From Eubacterium sp. (lineage in GTDB: Bacteria > Bacillota > Clostridia > Oscillospirales > Acutalibacteraceae), in contig JAFSRX010000070.1 in NCBI GenBank assembly GCA_017445905.1, forward strand, positions 1 through 64,000: a stretch of DNA of 64,000 nucleotides, in the 5' to 3' direction. The notes beneath the pieces were generated by a model that saw only the letters and a list, made by a program, of their open reading frames with translations, did no database searches and was not told where the DNA came from. A program made the translations under genes and the position numbers. How positions within the stretch are numbered: the stretch's first letter is position 1; each line of letters begins with the position of its first letter. This document shows positions 16,901 through 25,846 of this stretch, one piece after another.

Positions 16901-18579
16901 GCGACAGAGCTAACACAGGAGTTTCAAAGCAAGCAGAAGTTGATGCAGAGGCAGAGAAGTTTGCTAATGCTCAAAATATTTATTTAAAAGTTCGTTCTTC
17001 ATTAGGTTATTTCGATAAAACATATAACGATGCAGTTGAATTTCTTGAGGGTATGGCTGAATCGGCTCCTCAGTATATGGCTTCTGATGTAAACGCTCTT
17101 ATCCAGGAACTTGATAGCGAAAATGTTCAGAAATATGCAAATCAGAGCGCTGATGATAGAGCTGAATATGCTCAGGGCGGTGAAGAAGAGCAGGAGGCTA
17201 ATGCGCTTGCTGATTCTATCAAAGCGGATATGCTTGCAATGAAAAATGCTGAATCTGAAATTGATATCAGCGCATATCAACAGGCAGTTTTTGTTGCACT
17301 TGATATGGAGCAGGATGCTTATGACTACCCTAAGGAGGAGTTAAACAGGGATTTAAGAATTGCAACAAGTTCAATTTCAATTAATATTGAATATAACGGA
17401 CTTACACTTAAAGCAATTAAGGACGGAGCTAAACAGTCAATAGTCAATGCGGTTACTTCGCTTATTCAAAGCTCTCTTACAACGCATATAAGAACATATT
17501 CAATTCAGATTATTGAAGGGGATGTCAGTGATTCTGATGGAGTTACATTTAACGGCGGAACTCATTCATACGACGGAACAACTGATACATACTATGCAAC
17601 TTATAATACAACCCTTAATCTTAAATCTGATTCATATTCGGCATGGTATATGGAATTTGAATCTCCGAGTATTGCAAGGAGTATTCAGTATCAGAAAAGC
17701 TCAAACCGTTATTCAACAAAGGTTATAGGCAATATAAAGGTTTATGTTTATAACTCAAAGGATAATTACAGAGTTACTGTTTCAAGAAAGTATTCCGACA
17801 GTGATAAAGAGCCAAAAATGCTTGAAACGTTTACAAAAGGGGAATATACGCTTCCTGAAGCTCCTGCTATTGCATTTTATACCTTTGGAGGATATACAGT
17901 TGGCGATAACTCTTATAATCCCGGAGATATTATCAACATAACTAAGGATACAATTATTTACGCTAATTATAATCTTAGCGAAACGCTTTCCTGTGCTGTT
18001 AATATAGACGGTGAAACAGGCTTTACTGCAGGATATAACGATAAAATAAGTCTTAGCGGTAATGATGATACATATGCATGGCTTGAACTTGATAAAAAGA
18101 ATAATACTTTTAAGCCGTTTTATATCGGAAAGGATTTAACATTCTTTGTAACAGAATCAATAACTCTCAAAAAGGTTACTGAGGAGGAGTTTATTTCAGG
18201 CAAATATAAGCTTCCTGCAATAAATGTTCGTCAAAACGGAGCTTATATAACTAATGCCGACGGTGTTAAAAAGGTTGTTTTCAACGGTCAGTTTGTAAGC
18301 GACGGAAGTTATGAAATTGCTGAATATGGCATTCTTCTCGGAAAAGCAAATGCCGAAGGAGATATTGAAAAAAGCGATGTTGTTCTTGAAAATATCGGAG
18401 TATCCGATGAATACACGCTGACAAGGTTTAAGTCAACAAAGAATGTCGGCGCAAATCAGTTCACAATAGGTGTTAAAAACCTGAGCGGAGATGCCATTTA
18501 TAAGGGATATATAATCTATAAACTTGCAAACGGCGAATTCTTAACGGTTTATACCGATGCAATCAGTGAAACACTATAA
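13936..18579 (+). CDS. Secreted LamG-domain protein, non-catalytic paralogue of the GH43-like proteins
   Basis: A 1547-residue protein. The ATG at 13936 has GTGGAGG 8 bases upstream; the GTG at 13921 lies within that site. The signal peptide is MNKTFKKILAIMLSVVISMP, cut near GANAK. A LamG/concanavalin-like domain (35-265) opens with HLVAQYFTD and includes WHQWTITVKKGTIFVYRDG. A second beta-rich domain follows (270-480), then the unassigned module (about 560-790, VLLYDGENTPAIPV to YIINYKKL), a helical stretch and the C-terminal region common to all three paralogues (1190-1547, ending KSTKNVGANQFTIGV...TVYTDAI). No GH43 propeller motifs are found, so it is probably a binding or adhesive protein rather than an enzyme. 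There is no anchor signal or dockerin. Confidence 0.75.
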   Translation: MNKTFKKILAIMLSVVISMPVILTYPFGANAKNDEDEYFSNHLVAQYFTDRELTVDMVGNNNLETVGTGASWNTSGVVNAAKFPGGNTGSKTNYYRVKVNNMLSTVTASSGLTVSFYAQRGGDDWQRYFEFSSRGGYGNGNDTSYLYFSCNGNSKIKNMSYGNSETGSPYINDDGAWHQWTITVKKGTIFVYRDGVYSGMTEDTSRIIESWFSNIKDGYLIIGASSYDSDPLFSGSISNFKVYDVALTSLQVRQEAYSKPGNHNNVNVRYETAVNFHESEGVGYAISNDSYYFSPQNSAYGLTRYSNEQSILWDDSLKYFRMWFSNDKLVYNDSSNTEEGVFRNEKDFRFDVTLGSRLDSSSEYLIGIFDRNGNIPIKLLRNGNVSVNNNEIGWIDSVHSGDNERFYNNYTFSFDYSEQILHFSCYGEYTDSSHNFAIEKDIKVTDYGLNLNPANLAGINILDGNGDGHTRFGGIFFYTPYSPVNNNLAGLKQAVATYEEKMKSGKIYTNSLEAYKAYVQANKYIDAAEYGNRIFTPDQYSDVALNLERATNNLKVWTPKRGTYHGRFSGDNDFVSDADYAKTYCNVLWSNDVSTDYEDAAIWEEEMAIYGGSEKCNVKLFHPSAVLLYDGENTPAIPVMSYFRHWCSAVHTYNISYSAIFLNSHGDQLELNEKWRNGAGGGVNESFNYQWHYLNNNGNEVNIVNYDTFDVSQHWGKHFSASMQFHFGFANQIRFKGSLADNEASRTLDNVNWGFNFFNNGNDLKRVRVNSGKPIYIINYKKLRDALSSSTSKTANIDKFKEGGMLEYFTALDGATAFDPQIAYDYSSDTASKVNQCADRINSFCNILNSSNYGKVDTYQVLRDEMKVSHDSPTGNSAETDYNTSNEELNKTYTAISISAFKRAYKDSVREMYLLVENGYSSAPASYNKLCEMHSGLDRLADFTALDAAKDKAIADSKNIDESLYTPSSVSSYREYLTSYFEFPYVYIGDRANTGVSKQAEVDAEAEKFANAQNIYLKVRSSLGYFDKTYNDAVEFLEGMAESAPQYMASDVNALIQELDSENVQKYANQSADDRAEYAQGGEEEQEANALADSIKADMLAMKNAESEIDISAYQQAVFVALDMEQDAYDYPKEELNRDLRIATSSISINIEYNGLTLKAIKDGAKQSIVNAVTSLIQSSLTTHIRTYSIQIIEGDVSDSDGVTFNGGTHSYDGTTDTYYATYNTTLNLKSDSYSAWYMEFESPSIARSIQYQKSSNRYSTKVIGNIKVYVYNSKDNYRVTVSRKYSDSDKEPKMLETFTKGEYTLPEAPAIAFYTFGGYTVGDNSYNPGDIINITKDTIIYANYNLSETLSCAVNIDGETGFTAGYNDKISLSGNDDTYAWLELDKKNNTFKPFYIGKDLTFFVTESITLKKVTEEEFISGKYKLPAINVRQNGAYITNADGVKKVVFNGQFVSDGSYEIAEYGILLGKANAEGDIEKSDVVLENIGVSDEYTLTRFKSTKNVGANQFTIGVKNLSGDAIYKGYIIYKLANGEFLTVYTDAISETL

Positions 18580-18590
18580 TAGAATTCAAC

Positions 18591-18630
18591 AAAAAGAAAA
18601 AGCTGACCTTGCGGTCGGCTTTTCCTTTTG
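18591..18630. terminator. Bidirectional terminator between convergent genes
   Basis: AAAAAGAAAAAGCTGACC, loop TTGC, GGTCGGCTTTTCCTTTT forms a long stem with T-runs on both strands, between the third paralogue (plus) and the BspA-LRR gene (minus). Confidence 0.8.
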
Positions 18631-18668
18631 CTGCCCTATATCAAATCAATATAATAATATTGCTTTGA

Positions 18669-21600
18669 TCAATTAATAATGATTTGCCTGTAAGAGTATT
18701 CAGATTCTGAAATACCGCTGAATGCCTTTATATAAAGCAAATCTTTTGCATTTATATATCCGTCGCCGTTTAAATCAACGAAGGATAGATATGACGGGTC
18801 GTCTTTCTTTGCGGAAATTATCATCTGGAAGAGAGTTATATCCTCATCATTAATAATTCCGTCTTTACTGAAATCGCATCCGATAATCGGAATCGGAGTA
18901 TCATATTTAATATCTCTATCTTTAACAACGATGTAAATTGTTCTTGTAAAGCCATAAGCATATTTAATATGAGCAATGTAAGAGCCTGTTTCAATTTCAA
19001 AACTGAAATCTCCGTTCTCATCAGTTTTTGCAACAACGTTATCATCAATAACAATACTTGCGTTTTTAGCAGGAGAAATTCCTCTTCTTGCATTCTTATC
19101 CGCTGCTATTTCAACTGTTCCGCTAACAGTATGAACTTCAGTTTCAAATTTTTCGTCAAGCGGTGAGGTGTATGTTGTGTATGACTGATGACATTTACTA
19201 CAGGTGTAAACCGATATTCCTTTAGTTGTTTCAGTTGCAGGAATTTCAGTTGTAAGCTCATAATTGTGACCGTAAGCATCAATATGAATTTCTTCAAGAA
19301 TTTCGCTGCAGTATTCGCAAACGCCGATAATAAAACCGTCGTTATCGCAGTCAGCTTCATATACAGTCAGATACTGAATATCGCCATGACCGTCCTCTTC
19401 ACAGTAGCCAAGATATCCTGCAAGAGCATCAATCTTTATTGCCCATTCATCATAGAACAGTTCTTCATCTGTATATGCAGAATAAGGAATATCAAATTCT
19501 CTTGCATATCTGTATGCATCAGTTCTGACCGGAGTGAAGATATTCAGCTTCTCGCAATTTGCAAATGCATTGCCACCGATTTGGGCGTTCCAGATATAAG
19601 CATATTTTAGATTGGAGCAGTTCATAAATGAAGCGTATCCGATAATTTTGAGATTTTCGGGGAAGGCAAGCCCTTCAAGCTTAACGCAGCCCTTGAAAGC
19701 ATTTTTTGCGATTGTTTCAAGCGAAGCATTGAAAACTGCGCTGACAAGCGATGTGCAGCCCTCAAAGGCGCTTTCTCTTATTGCGAGAACAGTTTCAGGA
19801 AGATTTAGAAGCCTGAGCTTTACGCAGTCTTTAAATGCATTTTCGGGAATTTCGCTGATATTCTCTGAAAGAGTTATTCCAACAAGTGTTTCAGAAGATG
19901 CAAACGAGCTTTTTCCGATTGCTTGAATTGAATCGGGAAGAGTTATTGATTTTGCACTTGTTTTATAAAGAGCATAGTCGGAAATATATTTTGCTGTCGG
20001 CGCAATTTTAACATCGCTGAGTCCCTGAGGATAGAGAACCAAAACATCGCCCGATTTGTTATATAATCCATTATCAATAACCGAATATGTTTCGTTGTTT
20101 TCTGCAGTGATTTCTTTCAGCTTTCCGAAATACTGCTTGTTTTCAAGATTATTAACAGTTGGGCTGAGATTCAGCGTTGTTACCTTCAAGCCGTCGAAGA
20201 ATTTGCAGTCAAGCGTTTCAACGCCGTTTCCTATATTTATTTCAATGCCGTTTGTGTATGCGCCAAGATTCGGGAAAATCTCTCTTTCATTCGTTATTGC
20301 ATCTGAATTAACCTCTGAATTAAGATTGATTTTTTCGCAATAGAAAATATTTGCAAATGCTTCTTTGCCAATGCTTTCAACATTGCCTGAAATATTAATC
20401 TGCTGAGCCTGAACGCAGTTATAAAAAGCGCGGTAGCCGATTGTTTTGATATTATCGGGAATGTTGATTTCCTGAAGGTTAACGCAGTTATAAAATGCCA
20501 TATCTCCGATAGTGCCCATGTTATAACTTGTTTTGTTTTTTAGGTTAACAAATTTAAGCTTGTTGCAGTTATAAAAGGCTTTTTCACCGATATTCTGAAG
20601 AACAACATTTCCGAGGTCAACTGCTTCAAGATTTCGGCATTCGTTGAATAATCCGTCTTCAATCTTAGCCATTCCGTAGCCAAGACGCACGTTTTTAAGC
20701 GAGGTGCAGCCGCTGAAACAATATGTTCCCGCAGAGCTGAACGCCATGGGAAGTTTTATTTCTTCAATTCTATCGCAACCTGCAAAGCTTCTTTCACCAA
20801 GGAGCCTTAACGCGTTATAAACCTCAATTTCCTTTGGATTGAATAATGAAAGAAAATCAGGACAGGTGAATTCAAGAATTCTGTCAAGAGTGACTTTATC
20901 GGGATTCAGATTCATAACGCCCGTATGATAGGTGTTGCCGACATAGGAGGTTATATTGCTGTCGGGCTGGTATTCATAGAATTTGGCTGCATTTGTACTA
21001 ACAGTCATATTGCTTGCAACAGGGCTTAATATAAGTGAATTATCTTCAATATAATATTTCCATTCCATCTGAGAGGTATTTAAGGTAGAGCTGCTGTCTG
21101 CAAATGTTCCTTCTCTATATGGAACGCCGAGATAATCGGAGGTATGAAGTCCGAGCGATTTGCTGTATGTATCGCCGACTGAACCGCTTCTTGTTAACAC
21201 CCAGAGATTGCCGTTAACTTTTCCGTTTGCAATTCCAAACGCATTGTTATTGAAATCTTCGTCAGAATATATTTCTGTAACAGAGCAGGGGACATAGAGA
21301 GAAGTCATATTTTCGCAATCAGCAAAAGCTCTCTTTCCGATTTTTGTAACCCTGCCATACATTGAAACATTGTGAACGCCTGAGCGATAAAACAAGCCTT
21401 CCGGGATTTCGGTTATATCTTTCGGCAGTTCAAATTCAGCCTGAAGTGAATCAGTATTAGCAAAGGCATATTCGCCGATATGTGTTACATTCTGAGGAAT
21501 GTATGAAGAATATACGCCGCTACTGATTTTGCTTGCCCTTGCTGAATTATAGAAGGCAACAACAGAAGTTCCGTCAAATGCGTGCGCGCCGATTGATTTC

Positions 21601-24600
21601 AGGCTATTCGGCAGGCGAACAAAGTTAACGCCTACTCCTGTTTCATCATAAAGGAAGTTATCGGGAACTGATGTTACTCCTTCGCCGATATAGAGAGTTG
21701 ATATGTTGAACTCTTCAATTATATCTTTGATAGAATAGGTATCGCCCTTGCTGTCGGTTAATTCAGGTGACAGCGTTCCGCTTCCTTCGATTCTTAACGT
21801 TTTGTTTGAGGAAACAATAATATCCCATGTGCCGTTTTCCCATCTTCCGTATGTATGTGAAATATCCAGGTTATCAAAATCAGTGTTTTCCGGATCTTCA
21901 ACAGAATCAATAGGAAGGAAATTAATGCTATGATTATTTGCGTATTTTTGTGCAGTTGAATCAGAATAGCCATATACTGTTCCTGTTGTATCATAGCTTC
22001 CGTTTCTGTAGAAGAATGAGTATGTATAGAAGTTCATATCTCTGTTGAGAATAACTGCGGATTTAAGCGGATTTTCTGCAAAAGCATATCCTTCAACAAC
22101 CGTGCATGCTGACGGAATAGTTATACCCATAATATCACATTTATAAAAAGCATAGCTTCCTATTGATTTAACATTTTTAGGAATTTCAACATCACGAAGC
22201 TTTGAACAGTTATAGAATGCGTTTGTGTTGATAAGCGTTAGTTTTGAATTTTCACTGAATTTAACAGATAGAAGATTTTCGCAATATCTAAAAGCCGCTG
22301 ATTCTATTGTTGAAACATATTCCGGAATGTTCAGTTCAGTAATTTTTGTGTATTCGAATGCTTTATTCTTAATTGTTGTAAGCGAAGTCGGAAGAGTTAA
22401 ACTTGTTATTCCCGATTGTGAAAATGCATATTCATTTATAACCTGAACACCGTAAGGAATATTTGCTTTTTTAAGCGCAGTGCATTTATAGAAGGCATAA
22501 CTTTGAATAGTTTTGTTTTTGCTTGTTGTTTCAGAAAACTCAACTTCTTCAAGATTTGAGCAATATGAAAATGCATTGTTTCCCACTGTTAAGCAATTTT
22601 CGGGAATGCCTACAGAAGTTATAAGAGTTTTTGAAAAAGCGTATTTTCCAATATATGTAGCGCTTTCCGGTATATTTATTTCGCCGCCTACCTTTGTTTC
22701 ATATAGGAAATAATCCGGAATCGCAGGGGAATATTCAGGGAATATAAAGCTGATTAAGTTTGAGCAACCTCTGAAGGGTGAGCTTCCAAAGGTAACTGAA
22801 CTGTTGTAAAGGTTAACGCTTTTAAGATACTGGCAATTCATAAATGCTTCCTTACCGATTGAAACATTATCCTTGTTCGGTAAAATCAGTTTTGTTATTC
22901 CTGATTCCTTGAAAGCGGATTCACCGATACTAACAACTGAACTTGGAATATCCGTCATTTCGAGGCATTGATAGAATGCTAAGTTTCCAATTTGTGTTAC
23001 AGTTGAAGGAATTGTTATATTAAGATATGCATCTCCGGAAAATGCCTTATCAGAAATCTGAGTTACTTTTCTCGGAATGTTAACGCTTTCAAGTTTAGTG
23101 CAGTTTTCAAAAATACTTTCTTCAATAGTTTCAAGCGATGAAGGAAGCTGAACTGTTTCAAGTGAAGCGCACGCTGTAAAAGCAGCCTTTGAAATTGTAG
23201 TCAATCCTTCGGGAAGAGTTATATCATCAAGATTTGAGTCATATGCGAATGCGTATGCTCCGATTGTTTTAAGATGGCTGCAAATGTTCAGTGACAATGA
23301 TTTCATTGCAGTGCATTTCGAAAATGCTGAACCGCCGATATCTTCAAGCAGGCTTTCGTCTGAAAGAATAACATTTTTAAGTGCAGCATCATTGTAAAAA
23401 GCGCTCGCACCAATATGTTTAACAGAAGAGGGGATATTTATGCTTTCAAGTGAAGTTAAATTACTGAAAGCGTAATCCTTTATTTCTTCAAGCTGACTTC
23501 CATTTTCAAAATTAATCTCCGAAAGATTAGTGCAATCTTTAAACGCCCTGATACCTATATTTTTAACGGATGCAGGAATATCAATTCTTTCAAGCGATAT
23601 CATATTGGAAAATGCTTCTTCGCCGATTTCCTGAATCTGACTGCCGCTTTTAAAGATTATAGTTGAAAGGTTATCACAACCGCTTAAAACATAGGTGTCA
23701 AACACTTTGATTGATGAAGGAATCTCTATACTCTGTAGGTTTTCGCAATCCGCAAAAAGAGCTGTTGAAAAGCTTTCAATAATGCAGTTATCGTCTGCAG
23801 TAACCTTAGTTAAACTATTACAACCGTAAAATGCCGATTCGCAAATAGACTCGATTGAAGATGAAATATTGAAAGATTTGATAGTTGAAAATGAAAACGC
23901 ATTTTCGCCTATTACAAGATTTTGAATTTCATTAGAAAATTCAAAGCCTTCTTCGGGCTCAGCTTCTTCAAAGCAGGATTCAGGTATGTATTTAATACTC
24001 TTACCGATATAAATCTTACTTGCACATGCACCTTCAAACATTCTTTGAGAAAGCTTTGAAACATTATCTGCAATAATAATATTTCCGTTTATATCTGCGT
24101 GAGAAAAAGTTTCATTTTCAAGATATTCAAAGTCTTTTGTTAAATTAACGTTGCCTTCAACTTTAATATTATAAAATGCCCGATTACTAATTGATTCAAC
24201 TGTTTCGGGAATATTCAGATTGCCGTTAATGACAGCGCCATAAAATGCCCTTGTGTCGATTGTTTTAACAGTGCTCGGAATAGAAAAATTATTAAGCGTA
24301 GCTGTACGAAACATTTGTTCTGGAATTTGCTCAATTTCCATTCCATTAAAATCAATTTCAATACCTTTGCAACTCTGGAAAAGACCTGTTCCCAAAAAGA
24401 TTTCTTTACTACCCTGATAGTGAGGAAGTCTAATGTGTTCAATATGACTTAATGCAAAGGCATAGTTATCAATTTCATAAACCGAATCGGGAAGAATAAG
24501 CCTTTTAACCTTTACTTTCTGAAAAGCATATGGACCGATATATTCAAGTTTTGAATTTTCCTCAAAATCAACTGTTACGAAATCTGTTTCAGTCCAATCT

Positions 24601-25829
24601 GTTATACCAAGACAGTCTTTTTCAAGCTCCTCAACATTATTTGAAAAAACAATATGTGAATAATCTCCTGTCCAAAGAATATCTTTTCCGCTTGCGCTCT
24701 TATATACAAGGGGAAGCTGTGTTTCGGTGAAAATCTTCGCTGTTGTAATTGTTTTTCCGTCGAGATAAAGAGTATCTGTTTCAGCATTATACGACCAGTT
24801 AAGCGGTTTTCCGCCAAGGCTTCCGTCATAACTTCCCGAAACGCTGTGTTGCTCGGAATCATAGTCACTTTCAGGCTCAATTACAGTAACATTTATATTG
24901 CTGCCTGTGAAAGAATTTGACTGAACAGATGTTTCACCTGTGTTGTATGAATAATATGAAGCATTATCAACTATACAGTTTTTAAATGCAGCAGCGCCGA
25001 TTGTTTTTATTCCTGACGGAAATTCAATGCTCTTAAGATGTGAATTATAAAAAGCGTATTGATTTATGTTTTCAAGAGAATCAGGAAGAACTATGTTGTT
25101 CTTAATAATTGCACCTGCAAAAGCATTGTTGCCGATTGTTTTAACACTGCTTGGAATATTAATCAGCTTATTAACAGTTGCATCACAAAAGCAATAGCTT
25201 GGAATTGCGTTTGTATTGCAATTATTGAAATCCATTTCGTCAATAGTTGAATCCGTAAAGATTCCGCTGTCAAGAATTAAAGCATTTTCACTATACGAAG
25301 GTAATTTTATGCTTTTTATATTACACTCGGTAAATGAGTTTGCCCCAATATATGTAACTGAATCAGGAATAACGATGCTTATGATGTTGTATCCGAAAAA
25401 TGCCTCAGGCTCAATTGTTTCAAGTTGAGTTCCTTTTTCAAAACCAACATAAAAGCTGAAACCGTCGTTATATCCAAGACAATTTGAGCCAAGCTGTTTA
25501 ACATTATTTGAAAAAACTATGCTGTTGAACGCTCTTTCAACGAGATATTCGGTTCCATCCTGTTCAACATAAATCGGAAGATAGAATTCATAGTCGCCGG
25601 TATCAGGGTCCTCAATCGGAATTGATTCAATTATTTCACCGTCGAGATACAGAGCGTCCATCTCGGAATAATATGTCCAGTCAAAACTGTAGCTGTCATC
25701 ATCTGGGCTTTCATAGTGTCCGCTGATTATTTCAGGTTCTTCCTCATCTGCAAGCGCCGTCAGCGGTGCTGAGGAAATGGTCATTAAAAGAGCAAGAATA
25801 ATTGAAATAAATCTTTTAATCTGTTTCAT
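18669..25829 (-). CDS. Giant secreted BspA-type leucine-rich repeat protein with C-terminal dockerin
   Basis: A 2386-residue protein. The ATG at 25829 is preceded by GAAAGGAG; an in-frame GTG 21 bases upstream overlaps that site. The signal peptide is MKQIKRFISIILALLMTISS, cut near ALA-DEEE. Most of the protein is BspA/TpLRR repeats with the IxxxAFxxCxxLxxIxIPxSVxxIG pattern in several blocks, separated by non-repeat beta segments. Near the C-terminus come a Cys-rich segment (CEYC, CSKC), a carboxypeptidase-regulatory-like beta domain and a two-repeat type I dockerin: DFSKDGIINDED and DLNGDGYINAKD, each with the Asp/Asn calcium ligands. Dockerins bind cohesins on scaffoldins, so the protein is probably attached to a scaffold or cell-surface cohesin. 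It is last in the ECF sigma/membrane LRR operon, with 17 bases between it and the gene upstream. BspA-type LRRs are generally adhesive; its ligand is unknown. Confidence 0.85.
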   Translation of the reverse strand: MKQIKRFISIILALLMTISSAPLTALADEEEPEIISGHYESPDDDSYSFDWTYYSEMDALYLDGEIIESIPIEDPDTGDYEFYLPIYVEQDGTEYLVERAFNSIVFSNNVKQLGSNCLGYNDGFSFYVGFEKGTQLETIEPEAFFGYNIISIVIPDSVTYIGANSFTECNIKSIKLPSYSENALILDSGIFTDSTIDEMDFNNCNTNAIPSYCFCDATVNKLINIPSSVKTIGNNAFAGAIIKNNIVLPDSLENINQYAFYNSHLKSIEFPSGIKTIGAAAFKNCIVDNASYYSYNTGETSVQSNSFTGSNINVTVIEPESDYDSEQHSVSGSYDGSLGGKPLNWSYNAETDTLYLDGKTITTAKIFTETQLPLVYKSASGKDILWTGDYSHIVFSNNVEELEKDCLGITDWTETDFVTVDFEENSKLEYIGPYAFQKVKVKRLILPDSVYEIDNYAFALSHIEHIRLPHYQGSKEIFLGTGLFQSCKGIEIDFNGMEIEQIPEQMFRTATLNNFSIPSTVKTIDTRAFYGAVINGNLNIPETVESISNRAFYNIKVEGNVNLTKDFEYLENETFSHADINGNIIIADNVSKLSQRMFEGACASKIYIGKSIKYIPESCFEEAEPEEGFEFSNEIQNLVIGENAFSFSTIKSFNISSSIESICESAFYGCNSLTKVTADDNCIIESFSTALFADCENLQSIEIPSSIKVFDTYVLSGCDNLSTIIFKSGSQIQEIGEEAFSNMISLERIDIPASVKNIGIRAFKDCTNLSEINFENGSQLEEIKDYAFSNLTSLESINIPSSVKHIGASAFYNDAALKNVILSDESLLEDIGGSAFSKCTAMKSLSLNICSHLKTIGAYAFAYDSNLDDITLPEGLTTISKAAFTACASLETVQLPSSLETIEESIFENCTKLESVNIPRKVTQISDKAFSGDAYLNITIPSTVTQIGNLAFYQCLEMTDIPSSVVSIGESAFKESGITKLILPNKDNVSIGKEAFMNCQYLKSVNLYNSSVTFGSSPFRGCSNLISFIFPEYSPAIPDYFLYETKVGGEINIPESATYIGKYAFSKTLITSVGIPENCLTVGNNAFSYCSNLEEVEFSETTSKNKTIQSYAFYKCTALKKANIPYGVQVINEYAFSQSGITSLTLPTSLTTIKNKAFEYTKITELNIPEYVSTIESAAFRYCENLLSVKFSENSKLTLINTNAFYNCSKLRDVEIPKNVKSIGSYAFYKCDIMGITIPSACTVVEGYAFAENPLKSAVILNRDMNFYTYSFFYRNGSYDTTGTVYGYSDSTAQKYANNHSINFLPIDSVEDPENTDFDNLDISHTYGRWENGTWDIIVSSNKTLRIEGSGTLSPELTDSKGDTYSIKDIIEEFNISTLYIGEGVTSVPDNFLYDETGVGVNFVRLPNSLKSIGAHAFDGTSVVAFYNSARASKISSGVYSSYIPQNVTHIGEYAFANTDSLQAEFELPKDITEIPEGLFYRSGVHNVSMYGRVTKIGKRAFADCENMTSLYVPCSVTEIYSDEDFNNNAFGIANGKVNGNLWVLTRSGSVGDTYSKSLGLHTSDYLGVPYREGTFADSSSTLNTSQMEWKYYIEDNSLILSPVASNMTVSTNAAKFYEYQPDSNITSYVGNTYHTGVMNLNPDKVTLDRILEFTCPDFLSLFNPKEIEVYNALRLLGERSFAGCDRIEEIKLPMAFSSAGTYCFSGCTSLKNVRLGYGMAKIEDGLFNECRNLEAVDLGNVVLQNIGEKAFYNCNKLKFVNLKNKTSYNMGTIGDMAFYNCVNLQEINIPDNIKTIGYRAFYNCVQAQQINISGNVESIGKEAFANIFYCEKINLNSEVNSDAITNEREIFPNLGAYTNGIEINIGNGVETLDCKFFDGLKVTTLNLSPTVNNLENKQYFGKLKEITAENNETYSVIDNGLYNKSGDVLVLYPQGLSDVKIAPTAKYISDYALYKTSAKSITLPDSIQAIGKSSFASSETLVGITLSENISEIPENAFKDCVKLRLLNLPETVLAIRESAFEGCTSLVSAVFNASLETIAKNAFKGCVKLEGLAFPENLKIIGYASFMNCSNLKYAYIWNAQIGGNAFANCEKLNIFTPVRTDAYRYAREFDIPYSAYTDEELFYDEWAIKIDALAGYLGYCEEDGHGDIQYLTVYEADCDNDGFIIGVCEYCSEILEEIHIDAYGHNYELTTEIPATETTKGISVYTCSKCHQSYTTYTSPLDEKFETEVHTVSGTVEIAADKNARRGISPAKNASIVIDDNVVAKTDENGDFSFEIETGSYIAHIKYAYGFTRTIYIVVKDRDIKYDTPIPIIGCDFSKDGIINDEDITLFQMIISAKKDDPSYLSFVDLNGDGYINAKDLLYIKAFSGISESEYSYRQIIIN

Positions 25830-25846
25830 AAAATAATTCTCCTTTC

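Noticed and set aside
433..18579. Sortase (LPXTG), SLH or dockerin anchors in the three paralogues
   Set aside because: The C-terminal ends were read and contain no such signal; attachment, if any, must be by another route.
19188..19610. 140-codon open frame on the plus strand
   Set aside because: Antisense to the C-terminal Cys-rich and dockerin-proximal part of the BspA-LRR gene; no ribosome-binding site.
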